From NCBI GenBank assembly GCA_902784435.1, contig CACZUR010000003.1, positions 1 through 64,000 of the forward strand: a stretch of DNA of 64,000 bases, written 5' to 3'. The position numbers were made by a program, and so were the translations under genes. The stretch comes from an uncultured Bacteroidia bacterium (GTDB lineage Bacteria > Bacteroidota > Bacteroidia > Bacteroidales > UBA932). A model generated the notes under the pieces. The model searched no databases. It had not been told where the DNA came from and saw only the letters and a program-made list of their open reading frames with translations. How positions within the stretch are numbered: the stretch's first letter is position 1; every line of letters starts with the position of its first letter. Positions 54,793 through 63,319 of the stretch are shown here, piece after piece.

Positions 54793-54832
54793 GTGCGCTA
54801 CGCAAATTGAAAATTTCGTGGCGCACTTTTCG
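54793..54832 (+). terminator. Terminator at the end of the glycan locus
   Basis: GTGCGCTACG pairs with CGTGGCGCAC as ten base pairs with one wobble, followed by TTTTCG. The loop holds an AT-rich segment. It starts 33 bases after the last GH18 stop codon. Confidence 0.7.
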
Positions 54833-54834
54833 TA

Positions 54835-54948
54835 TATATTTGCTACCGACCTATTAAAGTTGGTTATCAGGTTATTAATTGGTTAATGCTTTGGGACTCC
54901 CCAAAGAAAACTTGCGACCCGGGTGGAAACTCCGGCCGCAAGTTTTTT
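54835..54948 (+). ncRNA. Possible small RNA of about 100 bases
   Basis: TATATTTG (54835-54842) matches the -7 box TAnnTTTG. It is followed by a stretch without a convincing ORF, a perfect hairpin CTTTGGG-ACTC-CCCAAAG, and then the stem AACTTGCG / CGCAAGTT ending in seven T bases at about 54941-54947. Such a promoter-hairpin-terminator unit between converging genes could produce a transcript of about 100 bases. No -33 TTTG is found at 19-21 bases. The T-run hairpin also serves as a terminator for pheS on the other strand, since it is followed by T-rich sequence in both directions. No known RNA family is recognised. Confidence 0.4.
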
Positions 54949-54971
54949 TGTGATTCCGCGTTGAGGGGTGT

Positions 54972-56006
54972 TTACACCTCCGTGGCAGTGGCGAATTCCT
55001 GCAGGAAACGCATGTCGTTTTCGAAGTAGTGGCGGAGGTCGTTCACCTGCCACTTGAGCATGGCGATGCGCTCTACGCCCATGCCGAAGGCGAAGCCGGA
55101 ATAGACCTCCGGGTCTATGCCGCTGGCTTTGAGTACGTTCGGGTCTACCATGCCGCAGCCCATGATTTCCAGCCAGCCGGTGCCTTTGCAGATGTTGCAG
55201 CCTTTGCCGTGGCAGATGTTGCAGCTCACGTCCACTTCGGCCGAAGGCTCCGTGAACGGGAAGTAGGAAGGACGCATACGAATCTCGGTTTCCGGGCCGA
55301 ACATCTCGCGGGCGAACAGCAGGATGGCCTGCTTGAGGTCTGCGAACGTGACGTTTTTGTCAATGTACAGGCCCTCTACCTGGTGGAAGATGCAGTGGGC
55401 GCGGGCCGATATGGCCTCGTTGCGGAACACGCGGCCGGGGCACACTACGCGGATGGGCAGCGGCTGGGTTTCCATGGTGCGCACCTGGACGGAAGAGGTG
55501 TGGGTGCGCAGCAGCAGGGGATTCACATGGCCGGTGCTCACAAAGAAGGTATCCTGCATCTCGCGGGCCGGGTGGTTGGGCGGGAAGTTCAGGGCCTCGA
55601 ACACGTGGTAGTCGTCCTCGATTTCCGGGCCCTCCGCCACGTCGTAGCCAAATTTGCGGAAAATGTCCACAATCTGCTGCCGGACGATGGAAACGGGATG
55701 GCGGCTTCCCAGCGGGAAGGCATCCCCGGGCATGGTCAGGTCTTCCTTGGGGGCGAGATCCTGCGCGGCTTCCTCGGCGGCCGACTTCAGCTCTTCGATG
55801 CGGGCCAGGGCGGTCTTCTTGAGTTCGTTCAGTTTCTGGCCGTATTCACGCTTGAGTTCCGGCGCCACGGTGCGGAACTGCTCCATCAGGGCCGTGATTT
55901 CGCCTTTTTTGCCCAGGAAACGGATACGGGCTTCCTCGGCCTCTTTCTGGGTGCTGGCCCGGAGCTCTTCCAGCTCCTTGCAAATCCTGTCAATCGCTTC
56001 TTTCAT
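54972..56006 (-). CDS. pheS: Phenylalanyl-tRNA synthetase alpha subunit
   Basis: PheS is the catalytic subunit that charges tRNA-Phe. The 344-residue length is normal. The N-terminal coiled coil (residues 1-85; ARIRFLGKKGEITALMEQF) is followed by the class II synthetase core: motif 1 region HPVSIVRQQIVDIF, motif 2 VRTMETQPLPIRVVCPGRVFRNE (spans about residues 175-200), and motif 3 near GFAFGMGVERIAML. A cysteine pair block (CNICHGKGCNIC, about residue 265) precedes WLEIMGCGMVDPNVL; this variant is common in Bacteroidetes. It follows the small secreted protein gene by three bases, sharing its promoter. Confidence 0.97.
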   Translation of the reverse strand: MKEAIDRICKELEELRASTQKEAEEARIRFLGKKGEITALMEQFRTVAPELKREYGQKLNELKKTALARIEELKSAAEEAAQDLAPKEDLTMPGDAFPLGSRHPVSIVRQQIVDIFRKFGYDVAEGPEIEDDYHVFEALNFPPNHPAREMQDTFFVSTGHVNPLLLRTHTSSVQVRTMETQPLPIRVVCPGRVFRNEAISARAHCIFHQVEGLYIDKNVTFADLKQAILLFAREMFGPETEIRMRPSYFPFTEPSAEVDVSCNICHGKGCNICKGTGWLEIMGCGMVDPNVLKASGIDPEVYSGFAFGMGVERIAMLKWQVNDLRHYFENDMRFLQEFATATEV

Positions 56007-56009
56007 ATC

Positions 56010-56423
56010 TTATTTCTTGTTTTTGCGTTTGTCGCGGGCGGCCTGCGCGCGCTTGCCGCCGTTTTTCCAGTACTTGGCCCACTGCTCCGGGGTGAAGTAC
56101 TTCTTGTAGGTATTGTCTATCTGCTGCATCCACTTGTCCTGCACATTCTGGTACAGGTCCGTGTTCTCTACCTTGGCCTTGGACATGTTCTCCATTTCCT
56201 CGGTCATGGCCTTGTAGTCGTGCGTAAGGGTGGAGTCTACGTAAAACTCCTGCCAGTATTCCAGCTCCAGCATGCCGGAGAGGCGCTGCACCTCCTTGTC
56301 GATGAATTCCATCAGCTGCTTTTCCTTCTCTTCTGGGGTCTTTGGCGCCTGGTTTTGGGCCTTCGCGGCAAAAACCGACAAGCTTACGGCAGCGATGACG
56401 CTTATAAAACGATAAAAATTCAT
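56010..56423 (-). CDS. Small secreted protein upstream of pheS
   Basis: I do not recognise a named family. The 137-residue product has a signal peptide (FISVIAAVSLSVFAAKAQ) with a cut expected after AQ. The mature part is charged and helical (EKEKQLMEFIDKEVQRLSGML, YKAMTEEMENMSKAKVE) and ends in a strongly basic tail (KRAQAARDKRKNKK). The motif FTPEQWAKYWKNGGK resembles the end of small periplasmic helical proteins of the Spy/LTXXQ kind, but the match is weak. It is co-transcribed with pheS, three bases away, behind a good promoter. Confidence 0.75.
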   Translation of the reverse strand: MNFYRFISVIAAVSLSVFAAKAQNQAPKTPEEKEKQLMEFIDKEVQRLSGMLELEYWQEFYVDSTLTHDYKAMTEEMENMSKAKVENTDLYQNVQDKWMQQIDNTYKKYFTPEQWAKYWKNGGKRAQAARDKRKNKK

Positions 56424-56448
56424 ACCTTTGTAAACTAATCTTAACCCG

Positions 56449-56480
56449 CAAAATTACGCAAAATATAGAAAAAGCCCAAA
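56449..56480 (-). promoter_or_regulatory. Bacteroidetes-type promoter for the secreted protein and pheS
   Basis: On the minus strand TTTG (56480-56477) is followed by 20 bases and TAATTTTG (56456-56449), a match to TTTG-N19/21-TAnnTTTG. It lies 26 bases before the ATG at 56423. Confidence 0.7.
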
Positions 56481-56484
56481 TACG

Positions 56485-58269
56485 ATGAGAAAAACCATCC
56501 TCAAACTGGCGGTATCGGCCCTGGCGGTGCTCTCGTTCCAGCCCGCAGGCAACAGCTGCACCAACGTGATTATTACCCGCGGCGCCTCTGCAGACGGCTC
56601 CGTCCTGGTGTCTTATGCGGCCGATTCCCACTACCTCTTCGGCGAACTGTATTACCATCCGGCGGCAGACTGGAAAGCCGGTTCCATGCTTCCCATCTAC
56701 GACTGGGACACCAACCGCTACCTGGGAGAGATTGAGCAGGTATACCACACCTACCAGACGGTGGGCAACATGAATGAGCACCAGCTCATCATCACGGAAA
56801 CCACCTGGGGCGGCCGCACGGAACTGGAGGACAAGAAGGGCGGCATCGACTACGGTTCGCTCATCTACATCGCCCTGCAACGCGCGCGCACCGCCCGTGA
56901 GGCCATCGACGTCATCGTGAACCTGGCCAACGAATACGGCTACGCCTCCGAGGGCGAAACCTTCTCCATCGCCGACAAGAATGAGGCCTGGATCATGGAG
57001 CTCATCGGCAAGGGCACGAATATCCGCAACGGCGTGAATACGCAGAAAGGCATCGTCTGGGTGGCCCTGCGCGTGCCGGACGGGGCCATCTGCGCCCATG
57101 CCAACCAGGCGCGCATCGGCAAGTTCCCCCTGAACGATCCCGACAACTGCCTGTATGCCCCGGACGTGATTTCCTTCGCCCGCCGCAAGGGCTATTTCGA
57201 GGGTCTGGACAGCGAATTCAGCTTCAAGAAAGCCTACTGCCCCGTGGATTTCGGCACTGTGCGCGGCTGTGACGCCCGCGCCTGGAGCGCCTTCAACATC
57301 CTCACGGACGGCTGGTTCTCGTTCTACGACGAGGAAGGCAACCCCATCACGCGGGACGCCTATTCCTACCTGGACTACGTGATGGGCAACAACCTGGAAG
57401 GGGACTTCCCGCTGTTTGTCTATCCCCGCCGCAAGGTGAGCGTGAAAGATGTGGCCGATGTCATGCGCGACCACTTCGAGGGCACCCCCATGGACATGAC
57501 CCAGGACATTGGCGCCGGCGGAAACGCCCTGCCGTACCGCTGGCGGCCCATGGAGTTCAGCTTCGACGGCAAAACCTACGTGAACGAGCGTGCCATCGCC
57601 ACCCAGCAGACCGGCTTCTGGATGGTGGGCCAGGCCCGCAACTACGTCCCCGACGTGGTGGGCGGCATCCTTTGGTTCGGCACGGACGATGCCGCCACCT
57701 CCTATCTCACCCCCATCTACACCAGCACCACCAAGGTGCCGGACTGCTTCCGCGAAGGCAACGGAGACCTGCTGCATTATTCCGACAAGGCGTCGTTCTG
57801 GATCAACAACCGCATTTCCAACGCCTGCTACAAGATGTACAATGTCATGGCCCCGCACGTGCGCGCCAAGGCCGACCTGTTCGAGTACGACCAGATGGAG
57901 CGCCGCACCCACTCCGTGGACAGCATGGCCGTGGTCATGTACAACCAGGTGGTGGTGAAGCTCCAGAAGAAGATGGAGTCCAAGGGCATTGAGATGGTGT
58001 CCCGCCAGCCCTTCTCCAAAGTGGTGAAGTACGTGACGGACTATACCGTAAAAACGGCCCAGGACCAGTTCGAGGAATGGAAAAAGCTGGAAGAGGAGCT
58101 GCTGGTGAAGTTCATGGACGGCAATGTGAAGCCCCAGAATCCGGACGGCACTTTCGTGCACTCCGAATACAGCGAAGGCATTCCGGAAAAGGTGGAGTGG
58201 CCCGGCTACACGGAACTCTGGAAAGAGACCGTGGCCCAGGAGCACGGAGAAACCATCCGCGTGCCGTAG
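56485..58269 (+). CDS. Dipeptidase of peptidase family C69
   Basis: C69 enzymes are cysteine peptidases that cut dipeptides; they activate by removing a short leader so that Cys becomes the first residue. The 594-residue product carries a signal-like start (LKLAVSALAVLSFQPAGNS) followed by the nucleophile Cys25 in CTNVIITRGASADGS. Family features include YQTVGNMNEHQLIITETTWGG, YASEGETFSIADKNEAWIMEL, ANQARIG and WSAFNILTDGW. The C-terminal 100 residues are helical and charged. It is transcribed divergently from the small secreted protein and is likely periplasmic or surface-located. No other gene in the vicinity suggests a special substrate. Confidence 0.93.
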   Translation: MRKTILKLAVSALAVLSFQPAGNSCTNVIITRGASADGSVLVSYAADSHYLFGELYYHPAADWKAGSMLPIYDWDTNRYLGEIEQVYHTYQTVGNMNEHQLIITETTWGGRTELEDKKGGIDYGSLIYIALQRARTAREAIDVIVNLANEYGYASEGETFSIADKNEAWIMELIGKGTNIRNGVNTQKGIVWVALRVPDGAICAHANQARIGKFPLNDPDNCLYAPDVISFARRKGYFEGLDSEFSFKKAYCPVDFGTVRGCDARAWSAFNILTDGWFSFYDEEGNPITRDAYSYLDYVMGNNLEGDFPLFVYPRRKVSVKDVADVMRDHFEGTPMDMTQDIGAGGNALPYRWRPMEFSFDGKTYVNERAIATQQTGFWMVGQARNYVPDVVGGILWFGTDDAATSYLTPIYTSTTKVPDCFREGNGDLLHYSDKASFWINNRISNACYKMYNVMAPHVRAKADLFEYDQMERRTHSVDSMAVVMYNQVVVKLQKKMESKGIEMVSRQPFSKVVKYVTDYTVKTAQDQFEEWKKLEEELLVKFMDGNVKPQNPDGTFVHSEYSEGIPEKVEWPGYTELWKETVAQEHGETIRVP

Positions 58270-58315
58270 CTGCAAAAAATTAGCCCCGGGGAGTACACTT
58301 TTGCGCAAAGTTTTT

Positions 58316-58323
58316 TAACTTTG
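58316..58323 (+). promoter_or_regulatory. -7 promoter box for the porin gene
   Basis: TAACTTTG is a perfect match to TAnnTTTG, 70 bases before the ATG at 58394. No TTTG is found exactly 19-21 bases upstream. Confidence 0.45.
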
Positions 58324-58393
58324 GGTTTAGAATTGAGATAGTTAGACAATTATTTTCAATTTATAACCAATTCTAACCATTATTTTTAACACT

Positions 58394-59740
58394 ATGCGCA
58401 AGCTTATTTCCCTCATTGCCCTGGCGCTGCTCACCCTGTCGGCAGCGTATGCACAGAAGGTCAACCAGTATGGTGTGGCCGTGCAGAGTGATCGCTTGGA
58501 CGTAGAGGCCCAGGACGGTATCCTGGTGCTGGCATCGCCCAATTCCGCCTACAAACTCTGGTTCGACATCCGTGTCCAGGCCGATGCCGCCGTGTTCACC
58601 GGCGCACCCGCCTTTGCCGACAAAATCGGTAACGGCGTAAGCATCCGCCGCGCCCGTTTTGCCGTGAAAGGCCAGGTGGACGAAAACTGGTATGGCGAAT
58701 TTGACATGGACCTGGCCAACGGCCTGGTAGAACTCAAGGACGCCATTGTACGTTACACCGGCGTTCCCAACCTGGAACTCCAGGTAGGTAACTTCAAGGA
58801 GAACTTCTCCATCCAGCGCAACACCACTTCCCGCTACCTGCAGTTCATGGAGCGTCCCATGGTGTGCTCGGCCCTGACGCCTTCCCGTCATCTGGGTATC
58901 AACGCCAAGTATGCCAAGGACTGGCTGTGGGCCAGCCTGGGCTGGTTCGGCCCCGAGATTGCCGGTTCCGAAGAGTGGACCTACATTGCCGACAACAACA
59001 AGGACTTTGGCTACAACGCCGGCTACTCCATCACCGGCAAGCTGGTGCTGCGTCCGCTGTTCAAGATGGACAACGCCAGCCTGCACCTGGGCGGCGCCGT
59101 TTCCTACCGCACCCCCAAGGTGAGCGTAGAGAAATACGGTAACTACCGTGCCAGCTCCCGCAACTCCACCAGCATCAACCGCAAGAAATACCTGGATACC
59201 GACAACCTGCCCGGCTACGACCACAATCTCCTGTGGACGGTAGAACTGGCCGGTCACTGGAAAGGCCTGCGCTACGAGGCCGCCTACGTCCAGGACAACG
59301 TGGCCTTCAAGGCCGATGCAGCCGACCCCACCCCCAAGAAATTCTGGGGATGGTACGCCCAGGCAGGCTATCTGCTCTTCGGCGGTTCCCAGCGCTACGA
59401 CGCCAACGGCGGCAAGTACACCAAGGTAAAGCCCGGCAAGAAGTGGGGCGATGTGGAACTGTGCGCCCGCTATGAATACTGCGACCTGAACAGCGGCATG
59501 GTCTTCGGCGGCGCCGCCGAGGCCTACACCCTGGGCCTGAACTACTGGGTTACCAACAATGTGAAGATGCAGCTGAACTACCAGTTCAACAACAACGACC
59601 GTTACGCCAACGGCAAGAACAAACTGTTCGTGGGCCTGGACGAGGCCGGCAATCCCACCAAGGACTTCGGCAAGATTGCGTCCAAGAGCGCCGGCGTAGA
59701 CTATCACATGCTGGCCGTCCGTTTCGAGATTGACTTCTAA
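58394..59740 (+). CDS. Outer-membrane porin (phosphate-selective porin O/P type)
   Basis: The 448-residue product has a signal peptide (MRKLISLIALALLTLSAAYAQ). Its beta-barrel pattern of alternating residues includes YKLWFDIRVQADAAVF, VSIRRARFAVKGQVDENWYGE, and LQVGNFKENFSIQRNTTSRY, which is typical of the OprO/OprP family. The final strand MLAVRFEIDF ends in Phe as barrel proteins do. The upstream leader is about 65 bases. The lamin-tail lipoprotein gene follows closely and is probably in the same operon. Despite the family name, the substrate cannot be assumed to be phosphate. Confidence 0.88.
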   Translation: MRKLISLIALALLTLSAAYAQKVNQYGVAVQSDRLDVEAQDGILVLASPNSAYKLWFDIRVQADAAVFTGAPAFADKIGNGVSIRRARFAVKGQVDENWYGEFDMDLANGLVELKDAIVRYTGVPNLELQVGNFKENFSIQRNTTSRYLQFMERPMVCSALTPSRHLGINAKYAKDWLWASLGWFGPEIAGSEEWTYIADNNKDFGYNAGYSITGKLVLRPLFKMDNASLHLGGAVSYRTPKVSVEKYGNYRASSRNSTSINRKKYLDTDNLPGYDHNLLWTVELAGHWKGLRYEAAYVQDNVAFKADAADPTPKKFWGWYAQAGYLLFGGSQRYDANGGKYTKVKPGKKWGDVELCARYEYCDLNSGMVFGGAAEAYTLGLNYWVTNNVKMQLNYQFNNNDRYANGKNKLFVGLDEAGNPTKDFGKIASKSAGVDYHMLAVRFEIDF

Positions 59741-59753
59741 AATGCAACGCCTT

Positions 59754-60575
59754 ATGAAAAAGCTCATCATATCCCTGGCCGCCGTCCTGGCCCTTTCTGC
59801 CTGCGTAAAGGATGCCCTGTATCCCTATCCCAGCGTGGCCGACGTGAAAAACACCGTGGCCTATTATGATACCGACGACGTCACCGTCACCACCACCATT
59901 TCGGCCCTGGTGGACATCCAGGAAGTGAACCTGGTCTATACGGCCGGCAGCGCCGCCGCCAAGACTGTGAAGATGACCGCTTCCGGAAAAACCTATACCG
60001 GCGTCATCCCCGCCCAGCCCATGGGCACCGAGGTGAAGTACTTCATCGAGGCCCTCACCGCCGGCGGCAAGACCACATCGGCCACCGCGTCCTACAAAGT
60101 GGGCGAGGCCCCGGTAGACTACACCAAGCTCAAGCTGAACGAGCTCAACGGTAACGACAAGTTCATCGAAATCATCAACACCGGCAAGGATCCCGTGACC
60201 ATGAAGGACGTGACCATCTTCAAGGATTCCGGTGCCGAAGCCACCTGGACGGGTCCCGCCACCCTGCTGCAGCCCGGTGCCATCCTCCTGCTGTACAGCG
60301 AAGACGTAACCGCGGCCGGAAAGGCCCAGGAAGGCTATGACGAGGCCCTGGTATTCCATTCCGGCCTGTCGGCCAAGAAGGCCGTGCGCATCCAGCTCAA
60401 GGACCCCGCCGGCAACGACGTGGACGACTTCAACCTGGTAACCGTGGCCAAGACGGCCCCCGCCTCCTACAGCCGCGTTCCCGACGGTACCGGTAAATGG
60501 TGCTACACCGACGCCACGCCCGGCGCCAAGAACGCTACCGACGCTTCCGATCCCGTGACCGGTTTTGCACAGTAA
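59754..60575 (+). CDS. Lipoprotein with a lamin-tail-like domain
   Basis: The 273-residue product starts MKKLIISLAAVLALSACVKDALY (lipobox SAC) at ATG 59754; another Met four codons upstream at 59742 is possible. Residues 30-125 form a beta-rich domain (YDTDDVTVTTTISALVDIQEV, KYFIEALTAGGKT). From about residue 128 a lamin-tail-type fold follows: LKLNELNGNDKFIEIINTGKD, VTMKDVTIFKDSG, LQPGAILLLYSED, and a close with SYSRVPDGTGKW and ATPGAKN. Lamin-tail domains in bacteria occur on envelope proteins and are thought to aid binding. The porin gene ends 13 bases before it, suggesting a joint envelope function. Confidence 0.8.
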   Translation: MKKLIISLAAVLALSACVKDALYPYPSVADVKNTVAYYDTDDVTVTTTISALVDIQEVNLVYTAGSAAAKTVKMTASGKTYTGVIPAQPMGTEVKYFIEALTAGGKTTSATASYKVGEAPVDYTKLKLNELNGNDKFIEIINTGKDPVTMKDVTIFKDSGAEATWTGPATLLQPGAILLLYSEDVTAAGKAQEGYDEALVFHSGLSAKKAVRIQLKDPAGNDVDDFNLVTVAKTAPASYSRVPDGTGKWCYTDATPGAKNATDASDPVTGFAQ

Positions 60576-60596
60576 ATCGCTAACAGACAAGTAATT

Positions 60597-61235
60597 ATGG
60601 CAGAACTCAAAATTGGTGAACAGTCCAAGCCCCGCTTCGAATTCCGCAGCTTTGGACAGAACTTCGACGCCGCCGCCAAACGGATGGCCCGTCTGAGCGT
60701 TCCCGTCCCGGAGAAAGTCTGGGAGCGCGAGAGCGACGAAATCTATATCATCAGCGCCAAGAACGACATCAACAACACCAAGATCCGTAATGGCAAGATG
60801 GACATCAAGACCTATGTCCAGACCGTCGACGGACTGGAGCAGTGGAATCCCCTGATGAAGGGCGAATTCCCCATCTCCCGCGAAGTGCTGGAGAAGGAAG
60901 TGTTTCCGGCCTTCATGGTAGAGATGCCCGCCCTCACCCAGGACACCTACACGTATGAGGAATTCATCGCCATGGTCAAGGCCAACCGCGACCTGGCCGC
61001 CGTGCGCGTGCACAAGCAGCGCTTCGGCTACATGGTGAACGACACCATCTGCGAGGTGGGCAACGTCATCATCAACGGCGCCAAGGTGGTCACCATCAAT
61101 TCGGAATCCACCGAGATCGAGGACATCAAGAAAACCATCGCGGACTGCGGTCTGGAAGGGGTGGAGAACATCAACTACCTGCAGGCCATCAAGCGCGTGA
61201 TCGGCATGAGCGACAAACCCTTAGCAAACGAATAG
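60597..61235 (+). CDS. Uncharacterised protein, possibly a divergent CYTH/triphosphate-tunnel fold
   Basis: A 212-residue cytoplasmic protein with no signal peptide. I cannot assign a family firmly. Several segments echo CYTH proteins: FEFRSFGQNF at the start, KMDIKTYVQTVDGLEQW in the middle, VRVHKQRFGYMVNDTICEVG, and IINGAKVVTINSESTEIEDI toward the end. These follow the order of strands, with basic residues, that line the CYTH tunnel. The next gene, three bases downstream, encodes an evident CYTH protein, so the two may be ancient duplicates or a pair working together. A structure prediction would settle it. Confidence 0.6.
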   Translation: MAELKIGEQSKPRFEFRSFGQNFDAAAKRMARLSVPVPEKVWERESDEIYIISAKNDINNTKIRNGKMDIKTYVQTVDGLEQWNPLMKGEFPISREVLEKEVFPAFMVEMPALTQDTYTYEEFIAMVKANRDLAAVRVHKQRFGYMVNDTICEVGNVIINGAKVVTINSESTEIEDIKKTIADCGLEGVENINYLQAIKRVIGMSDKPLANE

Positions 61236-61238
61236 GCC

Positions 61239-61715
61239 ATGGCACAGGAAATTGAAAAGAAATTCTTGGTCAAGGGAGACTTCAAGGCCGATGCCTTCAA
61301 GGCCACCCGCATCACCCAGGGCTACCTTTCCTCCGTTCCGGAGCGCACGGTGCGCGTCCGCGTGAAAGGGGAGAAGGGCTTCATCACCATCAAGGGCATC
61401 GGCAACGCCTCCGGCGCCGCCCGCTTCGAGTGGGAGAAGGAAATCCCCGTAGAGGAAGTCAAGTCCCTGCTGGAGCTGGCCGAACCGGGCGTCATTGACA
61501 AGACCCGCTATCTGGTCAAGAACACCGACGGCGTGCACACCTGGGAAGTGGACGAGTTCTACGGCGACAACGAAGGCCTTACCGTGGCCGAAGTGGAACT
61601 CGCCGACGAGAACGAGCCCTTCGACAAGCCGGCCTGGCTGGGAGAGGAAGTGACGGGAGACCCCAAGTACTTCAACTCCATGCTCATGAAGAACCCTTAC
61701 AAGAACTGGAAGTAA
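61239..61715 (+). CDS. CYTH-domain protein (triphosphate tunnel metalloenzyme)
   Basis: CYTH enzymes act on triphosphates such as inorganic tripolyphosphate inside a tunnel of beta strands. The 158-residue product starts with the signature EIEKKFLV (ExExK). Further strands carry the expected charged residues: RTVRVRVKGEKGFITIKG, ARFEWEKEIP, IDKTRYLV, HTWEVDEFYGDNEGLTVAEVEL. The single-domain size is usual for bacterial members. It lies between the possible paralog at 60597 and the transporter at 61717, with gaps of three and one bases. The physiological substrate is unknown. Confidence 0.92.
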   Translation: MAQEIEKKFLVKGDFKADAFKATRITQGYLSSVPERTVRVRVKGEKGFITIKGIGNASGAARFEWEKEIPVEEVKSLLELAEPGVIDKTRYLVKNTDGVHTWEVDEFYGDNEGLTVAEVELADENEPFDKPAWLGEEVTGDPKYFNSMLMKNPYKNWK

Positions 61716-61716
61716 G

Positions 61717-63294
61717 ATGATGGACCCGCTGGACATGAACAACTACCGGGTTGAGAAACTGCCCAAGATGCAGAAATCGACCTTTGAGGTGTGGATGGCC
61801 CGCTTGGGCGCTCCACTCGCCCTCATCGCGTTTGTCTGGATTTGCTGGTTCTGTCACATCGGGTTCATCGACAACCTGGACCAGAGCACCTTGGCGGCCA
61901 CGGCGCAGAAGCGTCTGGCCGCCCTGGGCCTGGACGGGTTCATCCGGGCCAATTATGCCATGCTGGCCATTTTCGTGGCCAGTCTCATCCTGTGGATGAC
62001 GGAGGCCATTCCCAATTACCTGACCTCCCTCATCCTCATCCTGGGCGTGGTGCTGTTCAACGTGACCACGCAGAAAGAAGCCCTGGCCCAGCTGGGGCAT
62101 CCCGTGATGTGGCTGAATATCCTGAGCTTCGTCCTGGCCTCCATGCTGGTGAAAACGCGTTTTGCCAAGCGGCTGGCGCTCGCTTTCGTGATTAAATTCG
62201 GTCGAAGCGCCAAGGGGGTGCTCTGGAGCTTCCTCCTGATTAACCTGGTGCTCAGCGCCTTCATATCGGCCACCACGGTGAAGGCCACCATCATGCTGCC
62301 CATCTTCATGGTCATCTGCGCCATCTACGGGGCCAGTGACGGCCATCGCAACAATTTCGGCCGCAACCTGGTCATCCAGAACCTGTTTCAGGTGAACATC
62401 GGCGCCAATGCCTTCTATACCGGCAGCGGCGCGCACCTGCTGGCCATCTCCCTGATTGCCGGCTTCGTGGGCAGCTGCGACTTCGGCTACAAAGAATGGC
62501 TCATCGCCGTGGGCCCCATGAGCATCATCATCCTGGTGGTGGGCCTGCTGCTGGGTATGTATGTGTTCTTCCCCATGAAAAAGGAAGAGCAGGTGCCCCA
62601 GCTGGAAGGCGGTATCGAGCGCCTGAAAGCGGAACTCTCCGCCATGGGGAGGATGTCGGCCCAGGAATGGAAGGCCGTGGGCATTTTCCTGGTGGTGCTG
62701 TTCCTGTGGGTGACCAAGGGCACCTTCCACAACATTGACGAAACCATCGTGGCCCTGATCGGCGCCGTCCTGGCCCTGCTGCCGGGCATCGGCGTAGTCA
62801 AATGGAACGATGTGGACATTCCCTGGCACCTGATGCTCTTCAGCGCCGGTGCCTATGTGCTGGGCAGCGGCCTCAACGCCACGGACCTGCCCAATACCAT
62901 GGTCAACGCCGCCTTCGATTCCCTGGGCATTACGGCCGACACCCCCTTCTGGGTGCTGTACGTCATCCTCACCTTCCTGATGATGTACTCCGGCCTGGTC
63001 TTTCAGAGCAAGACCATCCGCACCATGGTGTTCGTGCCCATCGCCCTGGGCGTAGAGAAGCGTTTCGGCTTCCCGCCCATGAGCCTGGCCCTCCCGGTGT
63101 CCATGCTCATCGAGCACTGCTACGTGCTCCCCTTCAACAGCAAGCCCGCCGCCCTGCTGTACACCACCAATCACTACAGCATGACCGACGCCTTCAAATA
63201 CGGCATCACCATGATGACCTTCTCCTGGCTGCTGATCCTCTTCTTCGGACAGACCGTCCTCAAATGGTTAAACATTACCCCGGGTTTGTTCTAA
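61717..63294 (+). CDS. SLC13/DASS-family anion transporter
   Basis: DASS transporters move dicarboxylates, citrate or sulfate, usually with sodium. The 525-residue product has about eleven membrane helices. The family substrate motifs are visible as ISATTVKATIMLPI near residue 185 and, in the second half, GFPPMSLALPVSMLIEHCYVL with nearby FNSKPAALLY. The N-terminus has a polar segment of about 25 residues before the first helix (LALIAFVWICWFCHIG). The start at 61717 is one base after the CYTH stop codon, suggesting translational coupling. The specific anion cannot be told from sequence. Confidence 0.9.
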   Translation: MMDPLDMNNYRVEKLPKMQKSTFEVWMARLGAPLALIAFVWICWFCHIGFIDNLDQSTLAATAQKRLAALGLDGFIRANYAMLAIFVASLILWMTEAIPNYLTSLILILGVVLFNVTTQKEALAQLGHPVMWLNILSFVLASMLVKTRFAKRLALAFVIKFGRSAKGVLWSFLLINLVLSAFISATTVKATIMLPIFMVICAIYGASDGHRNNFGRNLVIQNLFQVNIGANAFYTGSGAHLLAISLIAGFVGSCDFGYKEWLIAVGPMSIIILVVGLLLGMYVFFPMKKEEQVPQLEGGIERLKAELSAMGRMSAQEWKAVGIFLVVLFLWVTKGTFHNIDETIVALIGAVLALLPGIGVVKWNDVDIPWHLMLFSAGAYVLGSGLNATDLPNTMVNAAFDSLGITADTPFWVLYVILTFLMMYSGLVFQSKTIRTMVFVPIALGVEKRFGFPPMSLALPVSMLIEHCYVLPFNSKPAALLYTTNHYSMTDAFKYGITMMTFSWLLILFFGQTVLKWLNITPGLF

Positions 63295-63315
63295 GGGCTT
63301 TTTTTCTTATCTTTG
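63285..63315 (+). promoter_or_regulatory. Bacteroidetes-type promoter placed to give a leaderless mgtC-like mRNA
   Basis: TTTG (63285-63288) is followed by exactly 19 bases and TATCTTTG (63308-63315). The ATG starts four bases after the box, which is about where transcription should begin. The TTTG element lies inside the end of the transporter gene. Confidence 0.7.
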
Positions 63316-63319
63316 CGTT

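Noticed and set aside
54885-55000. Small ORF starting MLWDSPKKTCD
   Set aside because: It runs straight through a strong terminator hairpin and on into the antisense of pheS, so it is unlikely to be translated.
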